NCBI GenBank assembly: GCA_027450105.1
Contig: DAIDKJ010000066.1
Span: 1 to 6,984 of the forward strand
Direction of reading: 5' to 3'
Source: Ferrovum sp.
GTDB taxonomy: Bacteria > Pseudomonadota > Gammaproteobacteria > Burkholderiales > Ferrovaceae
DNA: 6,984 bases
Made by a program: the position numbers and the translations under genes. The notes below the pieces were generated by a model. The model did no database searches. It worked only from the letters and a program-made list of their open reading frames with translations, and had not been told where the DNA came from. This document shows, piece by piece, positions 5,387 through 6,984 of this stretch (position 1 is its first letter; each line of letters opens with the position of its first letter).

Positions 5387-6600
5387 ACTTTCTCCCCAAA
5401 CTTCCACCTTCCGGCCCCTTGCGTTTTTCCTGGTGGCGTCATGGACTCCCGATTCTCTTGCTGGGGCTGTCCGGAATCTGGTACCAGTCTACCCGTCATG
5501 GGGTGGCCACTCCCCCAGCCAGTGTCTCAGCGCAAGATCCGGACATCGTTGATCTGGGTGCTCCTGGCCTACAAGCCCTGGCGCGCGACTGGAACATTCA
5601 GGTGGCCCCGGTGATCGTGGCCCCCTATGCAGAAATGTTGCGGGTCACTGGCAAAGTGGAGTTTGACGAACAAAAAGTGACTCGCATCGGTTCCAATGTA
5701 ACCGGGCGGGTGATGGATATTGCTGCGGTGCCAGGACAACAGGTTACACGCGGTGCGGTGCTGGCGCGTATCAACTCGACCGAACTGGGGCAGGCCCAAC
5801 TGGCTTATCTCAAGGCCAAAGCGGCCGATGAACTGGCGCAAAACGCCTACGATCGAGCCAAGTGGCTATACAAGGAAGATGTCATTGCCAAGGCCGAACT
5901 GCAACGCCGTGCATCCGAGGCGCTCAGCACCAGCGCCGAACACCGCGCCATGGCGGAACAGTTGCAGGTGTTGGGCCTGTCACGAGCCCAGGTTGAGCAA
6001 TTGGGGAAAAGTGGCAAGATCGATCCGTCCTCCTCGGTCACGGCCAGCATGTCGGGGCTGGTGGTGGAGCGCCATATCGTGCAAGGACAAGTGGTGCAGC
6101 CTGCCGAGGTTCTGTTCACGATTGCGGATCTCTCCCAGGTCTGGGTGACGGCGCTGGTTCCGGAAATGGAGGCTGGGTTGTTGGCGGTGGGGCAGGACAT
6201 GCAGATCGAAGTGCCCGCCTTGCGTGGTGCACATCTAGCTGGAAAATTGACGTACGTGGGTGAAACGGTCCTGGCCGAGAGCCGCACCGTCCGTGCCCAA
6301 ACCACGCTCCTGAATCCCGGGTTGCAGCTCAAGCCTGGCATGTTGGCCACCATGCTGATTACCGGAAAAACCGTCGACACCCCGGTAATCCCGGCCAGCG
6401 CGGTGGTGCATGAAGACAATAGTGACTTCGTATTCGTGTCCTTGGCCCCCGCCCGTTTTCGGCTGACGTCCGTGCGCCTTGGACCCCAAAGCGGTGAAGT
6501 GGTGCCGGTGTTGTCAGGACTCAAACTAGGCGACCAGGTGGTCACGGATCAGGCGTTTCATCTGAATAATGAACGCAAAAAACGTCTGGGTGGCGGTTAA
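5383..6600 (+). CDS. Periplasmic adaptor (membrane fusion protein) of RND efflux system, CzcB-like
   Basis: Encodes 405 residues. The ATG lies in the ATGA overlap with the preceding gene's stop. The N-terminus is basic with one hydrophobic segment at about 21-34, an inner-membrane anchor or uncleaved signal. Domains follow the membrane-fusion order. The first lipoyl half is at about 100-135 ('IGSNVTGRVMDIAAVPGQQV'). A coiled-coil hairpin spans about 137-205, rich in Ala, Glu, Lys and Gln. The second lipoyl half is at about 218-250 ('ASMSGLVVERHIVQGQVV'), then 'ADLSQVWVTALVPE' opening the beta-barrel domain. A membrane-proximal domain from about 330 includes 'VIPASAVVHEDNSDFVFV'. The protein should bridge the inner-membrane pump and outer-membrane duct. 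It lacks the His-rich N-terminal extension of classical CzcB and the Met-rich metal site of CusB, so the substrate cannot be read from it. The downstream pump gene begins 12 bases after the stop. Confidence 0.9.
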   Translation: MNFLPKLPPSGPLRFSWWRHGLPILLLGLSGIWYQSTRHGVATPPASVSAQDPDIVDLGAPGLQALARDWNIQVAPVIVAPYAEMLRVTGKVEFDEQKVTRIGSNVTGRVMDIAAVPGQQVTRGAVLARINSTELGQAQLAYLKAKAADELAQNAYDRAKWLYKEDVIAKAELQRRASEALSTSAEHRAMAEQLQVLGLSRAQVEQLGKSGKIDPSSSVTASMSGLVVERHIVQGQVVQPAEVLFTIADLSQVWVTALVPEMEAGLLAVGQDMQIEVPALRGAHLAGKLTYVGETVLAESRTVRAQTTLLNPGLQLKPGMLATMLITGKTVDTPVIPASAVVHEDNSDFVFVSLAPARFRLTSVRLGPQSGEVVPVLSGLKLGDQVVTDQAFHLNNERKKRLGGG

Positions 6601-6603
6601 GGA
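6599..6603 (+). promoter_or_regulatory. Ribosome binding site of the RND pump gene
   Basis: AAGGA overlaps the TAA stop of the adaptor gene and lies nine bases before the ATG at 6613. It is the clearest Shine-Dalgarno in the operon and fixes the start of the pump gene. Confidence 0.6.
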
Positions 6604-6612
6604 TCGCCGCGC

Positions 6613-6984
6613 ATGATCCGTTCGCTCATCCAGGCGGCATTGCGCCATCGACTGGTCTTGATGGTGGTTACGCTGGGTTTGCTGGTTGCCGGGCTGTTCA
6701 GCTTGCAACGCTTGTCGGTGGATGCCTTTCCCGACGTCACCAACGTGCAGGTCCAGATCGCGGCCGAGGCGCCCGGACGTTCACCCGAAGAAATCGAACG
6801 GTTCGTGACCATTCCCATCGAAATTGCCATGACCGGCTTGCCAGGGCTGACCGACCTGCGTTCCCTGAATCGCAATGGCATCGCTGTGATTACGCTGGTT
6901 TTCACAGATGCCACGGATCTCTATTTTGCGCGCCAATTGATCACGGAACGCCTCATAGAAGTGATGCCCCAGATGCCTCCGGGC
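6613..6984 (+). CDS. Inner-membrane RND pump, heavy-metal efflux (CzcA/CusA) type, 3' end beyond window
   Basis: The first 124 codons are present, and the frame is open to the window edge. Full-length relatives have about 1,030-1,070 residues. A basic N-terminus (MIRSLIQAALRHR) precedes the first transmembrane helix at about residues 13-32. The family block 'VDAFPDVTNVQVQI' (36-49), 'APGRSPEEIERFVTIPIE' (53-70), 'GLPGLTDLRSLNRNG' and 'TDLYFARQLITERL' follow. These read like the porter-domain start of CzcA/CusA/CnrA, and the D-x-T-N-V-Q-V-Q-I pattern separates this heavy-metal branch from the AcrB-type drug pumps. It would be driven by the proton gradient to take cations from periplasm or cytoplasm and pass them to the adaptor and duct encoded upstream. 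The fourth-helix charged residues that hint at divalent versus monovalent cations are outside the window, so the metal is unassigned. Confidence 0.92.
   Translation, partial: MIRSLIQAALRHRLVLMVVTLGLLVAGLFSLQRLSVDAFPDVTNVQVQIAAEAPGRSPEEIERFVTIPIEIAMTGLPGLTDLRSLNRNGIAVITLVFTDATDLYFARQLITERLIEVMPQMPPG

Noticed and set aside
5847..6545. 232-codon open frame on the minus strand inside the adaptor gene
   Set aside because: Its composition is very rich in Ser, Thr and Cys with no coherent motifs, and it is antisense to a well-recognised adaptor.
1..6984. CRISPR array, tRNA, rRNA, transposase or attachment site
   Set aside because: I saw no regularly spaced repeats, cloverleaf sequence, rRNA signature, transposase motif or terminal inverted repeats in reading both strands.

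Overview
This window looks like chromosomal DNA from a Gram-negative proteobacterium of moderately high G+C content. The evidence is a tripartite RND efflux system with outer-membrane, periplasmic and inner-membrane parts, a signal-peptide-bearing outer-membrane beta-barrel protein, and Proteobacteria-type start and Shine-Dalgarno usage. The style of the proteins would fit an acidophilic or metal-exposed lineage such as Acidithiobacillus, but that is only an impression. Nothing in the window fixes the genus.

There are two divergent gene blocks around an intergenic region of about 0.4 kb (3601-4018). The left block is on the minus strand and reads from 3600 down to 5. It holds a 700-residue TPR-containing O-GlcNAc-transferase-like glycosyltransferase (GT41/SPINDLY type), then, after 10 bases, a 131-residue DUF2946-type membrane-anchored protein with an HCxxC motif. 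After a further 115 bases comes a 323-residue outer-membrane beta-barrel protein whose predicted mature N-terminus begins with a C-x-C-x-C cluster. The right block is on the plus strand, from about 4019 to the window end. It is a heavy-metal-type RND efflux operon in the order outer-membrane factor (CzcC/TolC-like), periplasmic adaptor (CzcB-like), inner-membrane pump (CzcA/CusA-like, cut by the window edge after 124 codons). The first two genes overlap by ATGA, and the third starts 12 bases after the second stops.

The right block is a textbook operon: the RND pump captures substrate, the adaptor links it to the TolC-like duct, and the substrate leaves the cell. The CzcA-like N-terminus favours a metal cation substrate. 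The determinants that would say which metal (charged residues in the fourth transmembrane helix) lie beyond the window. The left block is less ordinary. Its three consecutive proteins each carry a compact terminal or near-terminal cysteine cluster: C-x2-C-x4-C at the glycosyltransferase C-terminus, H-x2-H-C-x2-C in the DUF2946 protein, and C-x-C-x-C at the mature N-terminus of the barrel. Together with the divergent metal pump this suggests, without proving, a shared envelope metal-handling role. It is the best candidate here for something not yet described.

The intergenic region has no convincing gene. It holds several short inverted repeats and three copies of TGATAAGG, in two orientations, that could be regulatory sites.
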